Below, piece by piece: positions 1 through 5,173 of a stretch of 5,173 bases of DNA. Under the pieces are notes generated by a model. It made no database searches. It saw nothing but the letters and a program-made list of their open reading frames with translations, and was not told the DNA's origin. This stretch comes from JAQUGA01 sp964521105 (GTDB taxonomy: Bacteria > Bacteroidota > Bacteroidia > Bacteroidales > WCHB1-69), in assembly GCA_964521105.1 (NCBI GenBank), contig CAZFPO010000153.1, positions 1 through 5,173 of the forward strand, read 5' to 3'. The first letter of the stretch is position 1. The number at the start of each line of letters is the position of its first letter. A program made the translations under genes and the position numbers.

Positions 1-908
1 TGGATGAAAGAACGTTTTATAGTGAAAAATACAGGTTTGGCTTTAATGGTAAGGAACTCGATAACGAGATACAAGGCAGTGGCAACTCATACGATTTTGG
101 GGCAAGGATATATGATTCGAGATTGGGGAGATGGTTGGGTTTGGATCCGTTGGCTGGGAAGTATCCAGCATTTAGTCCATATGTATTTACAGCAAATAAT
201 CCAATTTTATTTGTTGATTATGATGGGAATGATTTTGGAATTATTATTGACCATGATTCAAAAACCATAACAATTGTTTCAACTGTCTATACTGTAAAGG
301 AACATAAATCATCAGTGCAATCAGGTGCAAATTTTTGGAATAGTCAAAGTGGTAAGTTTGCTTATATTATAGGTGAAGGTGATGAAGCACAAGAATATAA
401 AATAAATTTTCAAGTAGATGTAGTTGTGGTGAAATCTAAATTGCTAGCTCAAGAAAAGGCTGATGAAAATCCTATTGGCAATAGTATGTCGACTTTACCA
501 GATTTTGATGATAGTTTTATTTCTATAGATAGAAATGGCAAAAGTATTATTTTGGCTGGATTTGTTGAACGAGGTAATCGTGGATTCATTCAAGAACAAT
601 ATGAATTTACTAACACTTTGCCTCATGAGCTTGGTCACTTTTTTGGCATCCTTGATTGGGAAATTGGAGAAATGAATACAAATCAAAATAGAACAGAGGA
701 AGTAACGGTTGGAATGATTCAAAACATTTTTAGCAATGTTGACATAAATACTGGTGATTTTAAAAATAAAGACCATCCTTCTGAAGAAGGTAGAGAAACG
801 AATGGTGATAAATTGAATGCTGGATCAAGATTTGCAAAATCATCAGTTGGTGAAATTGGAAGTAATAGTAATAATTATTCTACTGGTAAAATAATTAAGA
901 AACCTTAA
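1..908 (+). CDS. RHS-repeat protein, C-terminal end with zincin (HExxHxxGxxD) toxin tip; 5' partial
   Basis: The reading frame is open from base 3 and enters from upstream, so only the last 301 residues are present. Residues 10-77 are the end of an RHS-repeat-associated core: YRFGFNGKELDNE, then FGARIYDSRLGRWLGLDPL, then FTANNPILFVDYDGND. The ATG at 123 lies inside this core and is not the start. After the core's DYDG (residues 72-75) comes a variable tip of about 225 residues. It contains HELGHFFGILD (residues 208-218), a zinc-metallopeptidase signature with a metzincin-like spacing HExxHxxGxxD. H208 and H212 would bind zinc, E209 would be the catalytic base, and D218 or a later His (DHPSEEG) could be the third ligand. 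In known polymorphic toxins the RHS core is a shell or carrier and the tip is the effector, so I infer a secreted protease toxin. Its substrate is unknown. The following gene is the likely immunity partner. The tip is visibly more AT-rich than the core, as is usual for exchanged tips. Confidence 0.88.
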   Translation, partial: DERTFYSEKYRFGFNGKELDNEIQGSGNSYDFGARIYDSRLGRWLGLDPLAGKYPAFSPYVFTANNPILFVDYDGNDFGIIIDHDSKTITIVSTVYTVKEHKSSVQSGANFWNSQSGKFAYIIGEGDEAQEYKINFQVDVVVVKSKLLAQEKADENPIGNSMSTLPDFDDSFISIDRNGKSIILAGFVERGNRGFIQEQYEFTNTLPHELGHFFGILDWEIGEMNTNQNRTEEVTVGMIQNIFSNVDINTGDFKNKDHPSEEGRETNGDKLNAGSRFAKSSVGEIGSNSNNYSTGKIIKKP

Positions 909-921
909 ATTTTTCTAATAA

Positions 922-1515
922 ATGAATAATATTAAGAAAATAATTTTGATTAAAATTGTAATTATTGTTAACACAATAAATTTATATAGTCAGAACTTAG
1001 CTTTAAATTCAACATTTAATAAAATTTATGTCATAGATACAATAATAATAAAAAATGCTTACCAAGTAGTGTGCTACAAGGAAAATATTGTTCAAAAACT
1101 TTATGAACATGGAGAAGATTTGAAATTTTACTACACAACTAAAATGTATATTATTGATGACAATTGTTTAAATAAATTGCAAGCACAAAATAAAAATTAT
1201 TACGATATTTATCCAAGTTTTGGTTATTATACGATAAATAAAAGAAGTATGATATCTCTCCAAGATTATATCAAAATCGGCACGTTAGATTATGAGTATA
1301 TAAATGCTGATTTTGGAATGATATATAAAAAGATTTTTGATTCCGATAGTGTAGTGATTTATAAATATAATAAACCAGAAACAGTTTTTTATGTATTACT
1401 AATAAATGAAAATTTTTTCATGTACTTAAATGGTGAAAGTATAGAGGATAACGGTAAATATGTAGTAGTTTTAATACCTAAAAAACCTAAACAGTATGCG
1501 AAAAATGATGATTAG
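922..1515 (+). CDS. Exported protein of unknown family, putative immunity protein for the upstream zincin toxin
   Basis: This is a 197-residue protein starting at the ATG 13 bases after the RHS stop. The leader ATTTTTCTAATAA is AT-rich with no Shine-Dalgarno sequence, which is normal for Bacteroidota. Residues 1-24 form a signal peptide: Lys5-Lys6, a long Ile/Val-rich stretch, then NLYSQ, with cleavage expected near Ser23/Gln24. There is no lipobox Cys. The mature part is rich in Tyr, Ile, Lys and Asn with alternating hydrophobic beta-like stretches (KIYVIDTIIIKNAYQVVCY, later VFYVLLINENFFMYL). The C-terminus is basic to acidic (KKPKQYAKNDD). I recognise no domain. Its position directly behind a toxin tip is what suggests an immunity role, and the signal peptide suggests that it protects the periplasm or cell surface. 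It could instead be an unrelated accessory secreted protein. Confidence 0.8.
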   Translation: MNNIKKIILIKIVIIVNTINLYSQNLALNSTFNKIYVIDTIIIKNAYQVVCYKENIVQKLYEHGEDLKFYYTTKMYIIDDNCLNKLQAQNKNYYDIYPSFGYYTINKRSMISLQDYIKIGTLDYEYINADFGMIYKKIFDSDSVVIYKYNKPETVFYVLLINENFFMYLNGESIEDNGKYVVVLIPKKPKQYAKNDD

Positions 1516-1665
1516 ATATTTGTGCGGCAAACCCACTAAAATTGGAGTGTTTGGGACACTAGCTCACTAAGAGAGTTTAGAATTAAGAATTAAGAGTTTA
1601 GAGTTCGCCTAAGCGGTGATAAGAGTTGAAAGTTAAGAGTTCGCCTAAGCGCAACACCGCGATAG
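1516..1665. other. Non-coding spacer with short CGCCTAAGCG-type repeats
   Basis: There is no gene here. A weak 5-bp inverted repeat (AGTGT-ttggg-ACACT, 1546-1560) has no T-tract. From about 1570 the sequence becomes a run of degenerate AGAGTT/AATTAAGA units. Two identical 16-base copies of AGAGTTCGCCTAAGCG lie at 1600-1615 and 1636-1651. GCGGTG (1613-1618) and CACCGC (1655-1660) are complementary and could pair. Confidence 0.6.
1600..1651. repeat. Two direct copies of AGAGTTCGCCTAAGCG
   Basis: The 16-base unit occurs at 1600-1615 and 1636-1651 with no mismatch. A third copy lacking one T (AGAGTCGCCTAAGCG) lies at 2395-2409, on the far side of the transposase remnant. Each copy contains the short inverted repeat CGC-CTAA-GCG. 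I infer a dispersed intergenic repeat. No function is visible. Confidence 0.75.
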
Positions 1666-1830
1666 CGTTATCAAATAGATGCATCCGAACAAAGAGAGGA
1701 TTCCAGAAAATCTAAAAATTCTAAAATCGCTAAATTCGTGCGGTGGCTAGGAAAAAAATGCGCGCTGCAAGTTCCGAAACAAACTGAAGAAAATTGGTTT
1801 GGTTATCCGTATATGATTGATAATCAGTGA
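1666..1830 (+). pseudogene. Coding-like C-terminal fragment ending ...ENWFGYPYMIDNQ
   Basis: A frame is open from just after the TAG at 1663 to the TGA at 1828-1830 (54 codons) with no convincing start. It reads as a basic, Ser/Lys-rich stretch (EQREDSRKSKNSKIAKF), then VRWLGKKCALQVPKQ, then TEENWFGYPYMIDNQ. The last 25 residues look more protein-like than random, with aromatic residues and balanced composition. The LQVPKQ part is encoded by copy A of the repeat also found at 2306 and 4928. I do not recognise a family. It may be the broken 3' end of a lost gene, possibly an older cassette, or an apparent frame inside a mobile repeat. Confidence 0.35.
1765..1798 (+). repeat. Copy A of a CTGCAAGTT-n-CGAAAC repeat
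   Basis: It starts CTGCAAGTTCCGAAACAAAC and continues to about 1798. It matches copy B (2306-2338) at about 30 of 34 positions, with three substitutions and one indel, and copy C (4928-4947) at 17 of 20. It lies on the transposase-3' side of the IS remnant, so copies A and B flank the remnant as direct repeats. Confidence 0.7.
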
Positions 1831-1881
1831 GTGAAGTTTTGAGAGATTTTTTTGATGTTTAAAAACACAAATGGGTTGGAT

Positions 1882-1916
1882 TTTTATTGAAAATTTGGAA
1901 TAAATTTTCAATAAAA
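1882..1916. repeat. Perfect 15-bp inverted repeat, hairpin with 5-base loop
   Basis: The arm TTTTATTGAAAATTT (1882-1896) is followed by the loop GGAAT (1897-1901) and the exact reverse complement AAATTTTCAATAAAA (1902-1916). The stem is almost all A-T. Neither strand has a T-run immediately after the stem, so it is not a textbook intrinsic terminator. It lies between copy A and the transposase remnant and might be a structure at the IS end or a weak bidirectional transcription stop. Confidence 0.65.
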
Positions 1917-1937
1917 TATCAATCAATCAAAAATCGA

Positions 1938-1958
1938 AATCAAAAACTGTTTTTGATT
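1938..1958 (-). terminator. Possible terminator hairpin after the transposase remnant
   Basis: AATCAAAAA (1938-1946), loop CTG, and TTTTTGATT (1950-1958) form a 9-bp perfect stem 23 bases beyond the minus-strand transposase stop. Read on the minus strand it is followed by the T-rich TCGATTTTTGATT. The stem has only one G-C pair, so it would be weak. It may instead be one of several local ATCAAAAA-type repeats. Confidence 0.35.
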
Positions 1959-1980
1959 AGATTTTTGCTTGATTTCTTTG

Positions 1981-2305
1981 TTAAACTGGGCAATCAGCAC
2001 AAATAAGTTTAAGGTTTTCGGCTCTGCGAGCCGAAACGGCAGATTTTATGTTTTGAGTAAATTTGTGAGGGTCTGGAATTTGACCGTTTAAGGCTTCGAG
2101 AGGATGGAGACCGTAGAGCTTAGAATGAGGACGATTGTTATAATTTATTACAATATCGGGGAGTAAAAGTTCAAGTTCCTTGAAATTTTTGGGTTTCAAG
2201 CGAAAGAGGTAGTCGTATTTTATTCTTTTGTTCACGGCTTCAATCATGCTATTTGAAAACATCACATCAATAAGAGCAATAATCTTTTTTATATTAATAT
2301 TACCA
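1981..2305 (-). pseudogene. C-terminal remnant of a DDE (rve-type, IS3/IS481-like) transposase
   Basis: On the minus strand the frame runs from about 2305 to the stop at 1981-1983 and gives about 107 residues. It begins NINIKKIIALIDVMFSNS and continues MIEAVNKRIKYDYLF, PDIVINYNNRPHSKLYGLHPLEALNG. It ends with a Cys pair (LICADCPV). The pattern SNSMIEAVNKRIK contains the third catalytic acid of the DDE triad (Glu codon 2239-2241) with the usual Lys seven residues later, and YNNRPH plus LHPLEA is the typical C-terminal end of rve transposases. The first two catalytic Asp residues and the whole N-terminal two-thirds are missing. Family-like sequence stops where copy B of the repeat begins (2306). 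Upstream of that the frame stays open to about 2380 but no longer looks like transposase. It cannot be active. Confidence 0.82.
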
Positions 2306-2338
2306 CTGCAAGTTTCGAAACAAACTGCAAAAAATGGT
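2306..2338 (+). repeat. Copy B of the CTGCAAGTT-n-CGAAAC repeat
   Basis: It starts CTGCAAGTTTCGAAACAAAC and contains the 10-base palindrome GTTTCGAAAC. It directly abuts the truncated 5' edge of the transposase remnant, and it lies about 205 bases before the open frame of the second RHS cassette. The apparent reading frame LQVSKQT matches LQVPKQT of copy A and LQVT of copy C, so all three copies may derive from a coding sequence. Confidence 0.7.
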
Positions 2339-2369
2339 ACGGAAACTAAATGAGTTAAGAATTTAATAG

Positions 2370-2476
2370 AGAAGAGTTAAAGAGTGAAGAATGAAGAGTC
2401 GCCTAAGCGAAGAAAAGAGAAGAGTTGTTGAGTGAAAAGAGAAGAGAGGAAGAGCGAAAAGTTAAGAGGATGATTA
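2370..2476 (+). repeat. Purine-rich tract of degenerate GAAGAGTTAAGAG-like units
   Basis: About 105 bases are almost all A/G on the plus strand, with scattered Ts. Units such as GAAGAGTT, AGAGTGAAGA, AAGAGAAGAG and GTTAAGAGG recur, and one AGAGTCGCCTAAGCG copy sits at 2395-2409. A similar but shorter tract lies at 1570-1640 on the other side of the transposase remnant. No coding potential is evident. Period and unit are too irregular for a CRISPR. Confidence 0.6.
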
Positions 2477-2510
2477 AATGCAGATTGGTAAATTGAGTTA
2501 AAGAAAATGA

Positions 2511-4433
2511 ATAAAAAATAATTTCATTGCCAGTACAAATAATTTTACTAACTTAGCGGTGGATGCACCCAATTTGTACAACGGAAACATTTCGAGTATG
2601 GTAACAACGATTAAAAATCCGACCACAGGCAATGTTTTACCACAATTTACCATGTACAGGTACGACCAGTTGAACAGGCTTAGAAATATGAAAGCTTTTG
2701 CCGGTTTCAATTTCACCAACAATGAGTGGAATTACAGCAGTTATGATGGGCGATACCAAAACGACTTTACATACGATGCAAACGGGAATATTGAAACAGC
2801 TGTTGCAAATAATGCAAATGGAGATGTAATAGATAATCAGGTATATAACTATTATAAACCGGGCAATAATAAGCAAAATAACCGCTTGTATAGCATCACA
2901 GACATTGCCGCAATAACCAGCGGAAAAGATTTACCATCGGGACAAATTGCCTTTGATAATGCTGATTTGCTCAATAATAATTACCGTTATAATGAACTGG
3001 GCGAATTGGTTTATGACAAACAATCCGAAATCGCAGAAATTAAATGGACGGTTTATGGTAAAATTAAGGAAGTAATACACGCACCCACATCCACCAAAAA
3101 GAACTTGAAATTTGATTATGACGCTTCGGGTAATCGCATTGTAAAATACGTTTATAACCCTGATAACAGCCTGTATAAAACGGTTTATTTTGTGCGTGAC
3201 GCATCTGGAAATATTATGAGTACGTATGAGATGAACGTTGATGCACAAAGTGAAGTTGTAAGTTATGCACTCACCGAACGACCAATGTATGGAAGTAGTC
3301 GTTTAGGTATTGATAAAACAACCATTGAATTTATAGGTTATTCGCCATCCACAACTAATATTACGAATCATATTTTGGGTTTAAAACAATATGAGGGTAG
3401 TAATCATCTTGGTAATGTGTTAACAATATTTACCGATAAGAGAATTCCTGTGGATGAATATACAGATGGAACTGTTGATTATTACAAACCTGACATTGTA
3501 ACCTCTAGTGATTATGCTCCTTTTGGGGCACAGTTAGCCGAACGCTCTTTCTTCTCCGAAAATTATCCCAATAGTTTTAATGGCAAGCGTGACGACCCCG
3601 AACTAGGCGACTGGCAGGATTATGGGATGAGGATGTATATCCCATTCCAACGTCGTTTTCCATCACCAGATCCGTTGAAATCAGCTTATCCAATGTTGTC
3701 GTCATACCAGTTTGCTGCCAATATGCCAATATGGGCTATTGATTTAGATGGATTAGAAGCATTAATTGTTAATAAAAATGATAACACAATAACATTTTGT
3801 GCTAATGTTTATTTTGTTACAGCAGGAAAAGGTAATGTTGAATCACCCACTTTAATTAGATATACAAAGGAATTTATTATTAATAGATTAACTGAAGAGC
3901 AAAGAACTAATAATAATTATGTATTTCAATTTCAATTAAATTTTGTAACAACAAATTCAGATGGAAATGGATTGACTATAGAGCAAGCAGAGGAGATGGC
4001 AAAAAACTCAGTGGTTACATATACAGATAGAAATGGAAATAAGTATGAATATAAAGGAGTTGAAACTGCTGTTGTTGTGTATTCGGCAGATATAGGAATT
4101 GAGGTTGGTAAAGATCATGCAGATTCAGAGGCTGTTCATGTGTATGATAGTAAAACAAAACATAATAAAATATTGATTAATAGTAAGCTAAACAATTTTG
4201 ATTATCATAAGGCAGCGAAGTCATTTGTCCATGAACTAGGTCATTTTCTTGGTAGAAGAGGTAAGCCGAATGATGCTGATAATCATGCAGGAGGGTTTCA
4301 AGGTGGTAATAAAGGTGTAACTTCTAGAACATATGAGAATATTGAATTGGTGCCTAAAGATTTAAATCCAATGTATCAAGGTGCTCGAACTTATGGCGTA
4401 TTTATTGAAATTAATAAAACTGCTACAGAATGA
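2511..4433 (+). pseudogene. N-terminally truncated RHS-repeat protein with second zincin toxin tip (orphan cassette)
   Basis: The frame is open from just after the TGA at 2508-2510 to the TGA at 4431-4433. The first possible start, GTG 2559, is mid-sequence: the preceding codons (NNFTNLAVDAPNLYNGNISS) already read like RHS-family protein. Residues below count from that GTG. YD-type units include YDQLNRL (35-41), FTYDANGN (70-77) and later FDYDASGNR. Core signatures are NHLGNVL (282-288), SDYAPFG (317-323), FNGK (340-343) and PSPDPL, with the core closing at DLDGLE (395-400). The remaining 225 residues are the tip, containing HELGHFLGRRG (558-568). H558 and H562 are predicted zinc ligands and E559 the catalytic base. 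The third ligand is not obvious, with a later DNHAGG as a candidate. I infer a metallopeptidase toxin. Without signal sequence and N-terminal repeats it is probably not exported on its own and may act as a silent donor tip. Tip and partner are more AT-rich than the core. Confidence 0.82.
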
Positions 4434-4945
4434 AAAAAATATTATATTTTATTGTGATGCTTTTAAATATTTCGTTGTGCAAATATAGCCTATTTGGACA
4501 AGAAGTTATTTATAATAATCAAATTAGAATTGTCATAAAAGATGGGAGTGACTCAAGTAAGCTGGGGTTTGCAGATATTAGTTTGTATAAACTTAACCGC
4601 TCAATTCAAGTTGTGAATTCAGATGTTGATGGCATTTTATCCTTTTATTCTGATAGTGTTCTTTATGTTGAATTTAATTATGCGACTTATTACCCATCAC
4701 TGTTAAAAATTAGTCAATTAATGAATGATTCTGTTGTTTTTATTTTTCAATGTGATGAATTGTTAAAAACAGGGATAGTAAGAGAAGATACAGATATGAA
4801 AAAGCTGGTTAAAATGATCAATAAGTTTTCAGAGAAGTGGATAAAAAATAAAAAGACAAGAGAAAAAGATTTTCGAAAAATAGATGAATTTTATATAAAA
4901 AAAATCCATAATAGAAAAACCCATACTCTGCAAGTTACGAGATAA
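4430..4945 (+). CDS. Exported CarboxypepD_reg-like protein, putative immunity protein for toxin tip 2
   Basis: This is a 171-residue protein whose ATG overlaps the RHS stop codon (ATGA at 4430-4433), an arrangement that usually means translational coupling. Residues 1-24 are a signal peptide (MKK start, hydrophobic core, end SLFGQ). Cys17 lacks a proper lipobox. Residues 31-98 resemble a carboxypeptidase-regulatory-like beta sandwich: IRIVIKDGSDSSKLGFADI, then a SDVDG turn (64-68) followed by ILSFYSD and VEFNYATYYPS. Residues 123-171 are Lys-rich and probably helical. The last residues (HTLQVTR) and the stop codon come from copy C of the repeat, so the native C-terminus may have been lost or replaced. 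Location behind a toxin tip suggests immunity, and the signal peptide puts it outside the cytoplasm. It has no visible similarity to the protein encoded at 922-1515. Confidence 0.78.
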   Translation: MKKILYFIVMLLNISLCKYSLFGQEVIYNNQIRIVIKDGSDSSKLGFADISLYKLNRSIQVVNSDVDGILSFYSDSVLYVEFNYATYYPSLLKISQLMNDSVVFIFQCDELLKTGIVREDTDMKKLVKMINKFSEKWIKNKKTREKDFRKIDEFYIKKIHNRKTHTLQVTR

Positions 4946-4947
4946 AC
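4928..4947 (+). repeat. Copy C of the CTGCAAGTT-n-CGA repeat, inside the gene end
   Basis: CTGCAAGTTACGAGATAAAC matches copies A and B at 17 of 20 positions. It encodes the final LQVTR and the TAA stop (4943-4945) of the preceding gene. Similarity fades after 4947. Copies B and C therefore bracket the entire second RHS/toxin/partner block in direct orientation. Confidence 0.6.
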
Positions 4948-5009
4948 GAATGTTGAAATTTTGAACATAGAAATAAAATGAAAACAACAATTGAAGTATC
5001 ATTAAATAA

Positions 5010-5173
5010 GTAATAGTTATTTTGGCAATAAACGACTTAACATACAATCGGTACAACAATACACAAGGCATAAAACAAAACCGTTTGTATGGTGTATTTA
5101 GAGTTCTTATGTCAAATGAACGATTAGTGAAATTTGGCATTAGAACCAAATATACCGAATTAGAAACAAAACC
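5010..5173 (+). pseudogene. Probable degenerate RHS-core fragment, continues past the window
   Basis: The frame is open from after the TAA at 5007 to the window end and has no good start codon. It reads NDLTYN, then RYNNTQGIKQNRLYGVF. Two blocks match the second RHS gene: bases 5030-5048 equal 2759-2777 at 17 of 19 positions (encoding NDLTYN versus NDFTYD), and 5072-5090 align with 2871-2891 after a 3-base gap (KQNRLY versus KQNNRLY). The blocks are about 24 bases apart here and about 94 in the intact copy, so about 70 bases appear deleted. Downstream residues (NERLVKFGIRTKYTELETK) show no RHS likeness and could be a different gene. This is an inference from short matches. Confidence 0.42.

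Noticed and set aside
123..125. ATG as start of the first zincin gene
   Set aside because: The same frame is open upstream to the window edge with conserved RHS core sequence, so this Met-equivalent codon is internal.
4..270. An 88-codon frame from an ATG at base 4
   Set aside because: It overlaps the RHS core in another frame, and the frame starting at base 3 gives clear RHS residues (FNGKELDNE, LGRWLGLDPL).
495..776. Minus-strand 93-codon frame
   Set aside because: It is opposite the HExxH tip, has no recognisable protein features, and is best explained as a shadow of the plus-strand gene.
1546..1560. Hairpin AGTGT-ttggg-ACACT as terminator of the first partner gene
   Set aside because: The stem is only 5 bp and no T-tract follows.
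2370..2476. CRISPR-like array in the purine-rich tract
   Set aside because: Units vary in length and sequence, there are no unique spacers, and no cas genes are present.
2507..2521. ATG followed by three codons and TAA just before the second RHS frame
   Set aside because: It gives only MNKK and is probably chance in an A-rich stretch, although a leader peptide cannot be strictly excluded.
2498..3248. Three minus-strand frames opposite the second RHS gene
   Set aside because: They are Ile/Val-rich antisense shadows of YD-repeat coding sequence.
4978..5012. Short frame MKTTIEVSLNK followed by TAA
   Set aside because: Eleven codons with no supporting context are too little to call a gene.
4829..5149. 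Minus-strand 106-codon frame
   Set aside because: It is Phe/Ile-rich, spans the end of the partner gene, repeat copy C and the RHS-like fragment, and shows no protein signature.

Overview
The window looks like an accessory region of a Bacteroidota genome. It is AT-rich, the small secreted proteins carry signal peptides ending in -SQ/-GQ, translation starts lack Shine-Dalgarno sequences, and the RHS cores have the phrasing common in that phylum (NHLGNVL, SDYAPFG, FNGK, D-x-DG at the core end). I cannot assign a genus.

Layout, left to right. (1) Positions 1-908 hold the 3' end of an RHS-repeat protein that began before the window. Its core ends at about base 230 and is followed by a 225-residue variable tip with a zinc-protease motif, HELGHFFGILD. 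(2) Positions 922-1515, 13 bases later, encode a small exported protein of unknown family in the position expected of the cognate immunity protein. (3) Positions 1516-2510 are a degraded segment. It contains short repeated motifs, a coding-like C-terminal fragment (1666-1830), a 15-bp perfect hairpin, the C-terminal third of a DDE transposase on the minus strand (1981-2305), and a purine-rich repeat tract. (4) Positions 2511-4433 hold a second RHS protein that lacks its N-terminal part and has no convincing start. Its core runs directly into another 225-residue tip, again a zincin (HELGHFLG). (5) Positions 4430-4945 overlap that stop codon as ATGA and encode a second exported protein with a carboxypeptidase-regulatory-like beta domain, the likely partner of tip 2. 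(6) Positions 5010-5173 contain what looks like a third, internally deleted RHS fragment.

Working interpretation: this is a polymorphic-toxin locus with two zinc-metallopeptidase toxin/immunity pairs. The first is attached to an RHS carrier extending upstream. The second is a truncated, probably orphan cassette. Both putative immunity proteins have signal peptides, so the toxins probably act outside the cytoplasm. A short repeat (CTGCAAGTT-n-CGA...) occurs at 1765, 2306 and 4928, at the borders of the transposase remnant and of the second cassette, suggesting that the region was assembled by recombination at this repeat. The toxin and immunity roles are inferred from family architecture and gene order, not shown by the sequence.
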